64,000 nucleotides of DNA from assembly GCF_016102285.1 (NCBI RefSeq), contig NZ_JACFOY010000001.1, positions 186,001 through 250,000 on the forward strand, read 5' to 3'. Numbering within the stretch: position 1 is the first letter of the stretch; the number at the start of each line of letters is the position of its first letter. The notes under the pieces were generated by a model that was given only the letters and a program-made list of their open reading frames with translations, had not been told where the DNA came from and made no database searches. Positions 60,178 through 64,000 of this stretch are shown piece by piece. The position numbers were made by a program, and so were the translations under genes. This DNA comes from Bartonella sp. M0177. Its GTDB lineage: Bacteria > Pseudomonadota > Alphaproteobacteria > Rhizobiales > Rhizobiaceae.

Positions 60178-60803
60178 TTCTTTGGCCACTCTTCATGGTA
60201 AACAAGGCTATCGAGCGGTACGCGTTTGCGCCAGCCTTTTTGTTCGAGTTCGGGGCTGTCGTAAAAGTGGCTGACATAACCGATACACAAATAAGCGATG
60301 ATTTCTATTTCGGCGGGAATCTTTAGCAATTCCTTCAACTCGTCATCGTGATAAATCGAAACCCAGCCGACGCCGATGTTTTCAGCCCGTGCCGCAAGCC
60401 ACAAATTTTCGACAGCACATACGCAACTATAGGCCGACATTTGCGGATTATGAAAACGGCCAAGACCGGTGCGGCCATCGCGCGAGCGGTTACATGTGAC
60501 AACCAGATTAAGAGGTGCTTTGACGATACCCTGTAATTTCAGGCGGTTATAAAGTTTTCGCCTTTCGTCGGTAAAAATTTTTGCTTCCTCGGTTGCTGCC
60601 CGGTCAAAAATTTCTTTGACTTGGTTTTTTCTTTTTTTGTCGCGAATGAGAAGGAAATTCCATGGCTGTTGGAAGCCTACCGAAGGCGCTGAATGAGCCG
60701 CGTCAAGGAGCCGCGTGATTACAGCCTCTTCGAGCGGTCGAGGTAAAAATTCGTCGCGCACATCGCGCCGTTCATGGATAACTTTATAGATATCTTCCAA
60801 CAT
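60168..60803 (-). CDS. bluB: 5,6-dimethylbenzimidazole synthase
   Basis: BluB splits reduced FMN with oxygen to make 5,6-dimethylbenzimidazole, the lower ligand of vitamin B12. The 211-aa product is a nitroreductase-fold protein with the BluB features YKVIHERRDVRDEFLP, LDAAHSAPSVGFQQPWNFLLI, FHNPQMSAYSCVCAVENLWLAARAENIGVGWVSIY (split) and the C-terminal GYVSHFYDSPELEQKGWRKR. These separate it from general nitroreductases. Other cobalamin genes are not in this window and no cobalamin riboswitch is visible upstream. Start ATG 60803; ribosome site weak. Confidence 0.9.
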   Translation of the reverse strand: MLEDIYKVIHERRDVRDEFLPRPLEEAVITRLLDAAHSAPSVGFQQPWNFLLIRDKKRKNQVKEIFDRAATEEAKIFTDERRKLYNRLKLQGIVKAPLNLVVTCNRSRDGRTGLGRFHNPQMSAYSCVCAVENLWLAARAENIGVGWVSIYHDDELKELLKIPAEIEIIAYLCIGYVSHFYDSPELEQKGWRKRVPLDSLVYHEEWPKNAQ

Positions 60804-61294
60804 GAAATCTGTGCCGAACTCCTTATTGATTGTGCCAATGGTTGAATGAAAATCGGTCTCTTGGCGACATAAAATGCTTTGCGAAATTCATTAGCCGTCT
60901 AACAAATGCCTTATAATTGATAATGTGAAGCAATCAAGTTTATCGCCGCTCTCTTGAGCCAATTTGAAAGCACAAAAATAGTCGAATATGTTTTTGGTCA
61001 TGATTGGCATAGGCAAGATTTTAAAAAATCAGGAATTGTTTGCCAATAGTGTCGAGACTGTCTCTCAAGGAACAAAAAACGGTGATTTTTTTTAACAGGA
61101 ACCGGCGCGAAAGAAAAAGCAATCAACAAGACCGGTTGGACATGAAAAGCTAAAAACAGCTTTGAAGATACGGGTCTTCATTCAAAGAAGTTAGCCGGCA
61201 AAGAAGTTAACGGGCAAAAAATTTAAACAGAAAAATTTCGGGATTAGAGCCGACGGAAGTCTTTATTTTTCTGGCGCGGGTGAATTTTGAAGAT
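60804..61294. other. 491-base intergenic region upstream of bluB
   Basis: No gene or known RNA is visible. It contains the bluB promoter region and a short tandem repeat (61183-61228) near the tRNA-Ala gene. Confidence 0.6.
61183..61228. repeat. 16-bp imperfect tandem repeat
   Basis: CAAAGAAGTTAGCCGG, CAAAGAAGTTAACGGG and a degenerate third unit CAAAAAATTTAAAC follow each other directly, about 70 bases from the 3' end of the tRNA-Ala gene. Function unknown. Confidence 0.65.
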
Positions 61295-61370
<76 letters not shown>

Positions 61371-61509
61371 ATTCAGGATGAGTAGGTCACATTGTGACCC
61401 TCAGGGATAAAGACAAACTGTCTGGCGGCTTCTTAAATTGAGTAGCGCCAAAGATCAAGAGGGAAATTGCAATCTTTATAAAGAAAGCGACTTCCCTCTT
61501 TGCATTTCA

Positions 61510-61911
61510 TTAAATGTCGTCGTCTTTATGAACTTTATTGCCACCGGTGATAATGCCGCTAACGTCATCATCCTCGTCGTCTTCATCGTCCGGCAAGAAT
61601 GCGTCGTCATCATCGTCACCAAGGTCGACATCCTCATCGTCGCCGATATCGGGTATATCTTCGCCACCTTTGGTTTCATCATCGGCATCTTCAAGCGAGA
61701 TGAACTCTGGCTTTTCTAACGCCGTGTCAAGGTCCTCCGTCTCTGTCTCCTCTTCCTCATCCTCGCCCTTAGCATCGGCTGTGGCGTCGAAATAGGATCT
61801 TGGGTAGGAGATCCCAGTATAAGGTGAAATAATCGGGTCACGATTGAGATCATAGAATTTCTTGCCCGTTTCCGGGTCTATTCGTTTGGTTCCAAGTTCA
61901 GGTTTTGCCAT
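61510..61911 (-). CDS. TIGR02300-family acidic protein
   Basis: This 133-aa protein has the conserved TIGR02300 N-terminus (MAKPELGTKRIDPETGKKFYDLNRDPIISPYTG, split) followed from about residue 48 by a highly acidic Asp/Glu-rich low-complexity tail with few hydrophobic residues. The N-terminus recalls FYDLN-type zinc-ribbon-like motifs but has no cysteines. Family function is unknown. AGAGG precedes the ATG. It lies between tRNA-Ala and aroA, its usual position in Rhizobiales. The unusual amino-acid bias is a property of the family, not a sign of transfer. Confidence 0.93.
   Translation of the reverse strand: MAKPELGTKRIDPETGKKFYDLNRDPIISPYTGISYPRSYFDATADAKGEDEEEETETEDLDTALEKPEFISLEDADDETKGGEDIPDIGDDEDVDLGDDDDDAFLPDDEDDEDDDVSGIITGGNKVHKDDDI

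Positions 61912-64000
<2,089 letters not shown>

Noticed and set aside
60804-61294. Cobalamin riboswitch upstream of bluB
   Set aside because: I looked for the B12-box-like core and a following hairpin and did not see them; bluB appears to have a plain leader.
61538-61795. Poly-serine plus-strand frame
   Set aside because: It is the reverse complement of the Asp/Glu-rich tail of the TIGR02300 protein.

Overview
The window reads as one stretch of ordinary alphaproteobacterial chromosome of moderate G+C, with densely packed genes on both strands and no plasmid, prophage or IS signature. Protein families and gene neighbourhoods point to the Hyphomicrobiales (Rhizobiales): ActS/ActR (RegB/RegA), ubiE-ubiB near coaBC, a TIGR02300 protein next to tRNA-Ala and aroA-cmk, DUF2794, MmcB, an Irr-type Fur protein and a giant cyclic beta-1,2-glucan synthase. 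Codon usage and the retention of trp, ilvD, aroA and bluB would suit a free-living or insect-gut Bartonella relative (Bartonella apis-like) better than the blood-borne Bartonella. That placement is inference from memory of the families, not a computed result.

Layout. 0.0-2 kb: end of a trp operon (trpF-trpB) and a frameshifted EI24/CysZ-like membrane gene. 2-11 kb: a PfkB sugar/adenosine kinase, an exported serine hydrolase, coaBC with an N-terminal ribbon-helix-helix extension, an exported trypsin-PAN-PAN protein, ubiB-ubiE and upp. 11.7-16.2 kb: a PepSY protein, an Irr-like regulator lacking the histidine triad, and a divergent sitABCD-type metal ABC transporter with two copies of a 19-bp palindromic operator between them. 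16-24 kb: envelope genes (GT25 glycosyltransferase, L,D-transpeptidase lipoprotein, DUF454, RlpA-like, HdeD, cardiolipin synthase with an EEP-family hydrolase), DUF2794 and BI-1. 24.7-29.5 kb: YbbA/YbbP-type ABC system divergent from a TesA-like esterase, then mmcB. 29.7-36 kb: actR/actS, hrpB, and an ornithine cyclodeaminase-family gene coupled to ridA. 36-52 kb: gyrB, pncB, an 8.6-kb cyclic glucan synthase and NADP-malic enzyme. 52-64 kb: mutS, a thiolase/acyl-CoA ligase pair, ilvD, bluB, tRNA-Ala(GGC), TIGR02300, aroA and the start of cmk.

Themes. Much of the content builds or maintains the cell envelope and periplasm (glucans, cardiolipin, L,D-crosslinking, RlpA, GT25, HdeD). The rest is core biosynthesis (Trp, CoA, ubiquinone, NAD, branched-chain amino acids, chorismate, lower ligand of B12), metal uptake and redox signalling. 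Most convergent gene ends carry a clear hairpin terminator. Several intergenic stretches carry short imperfect tandem repeats (15-22 bp units), one of which duplicates the ribosome-binding region of actS.

I did not find a self-evidently new multi-gene system. The best leads are the Irr-like/sit operator module, the thiolase lacking its second catalytic cysteine, the trypsin-PAN-PAN protein placed between ubiB and coaBC, the class II EPSP synthase with glycine at the glyphosate-determining position, and the tandem repeats.
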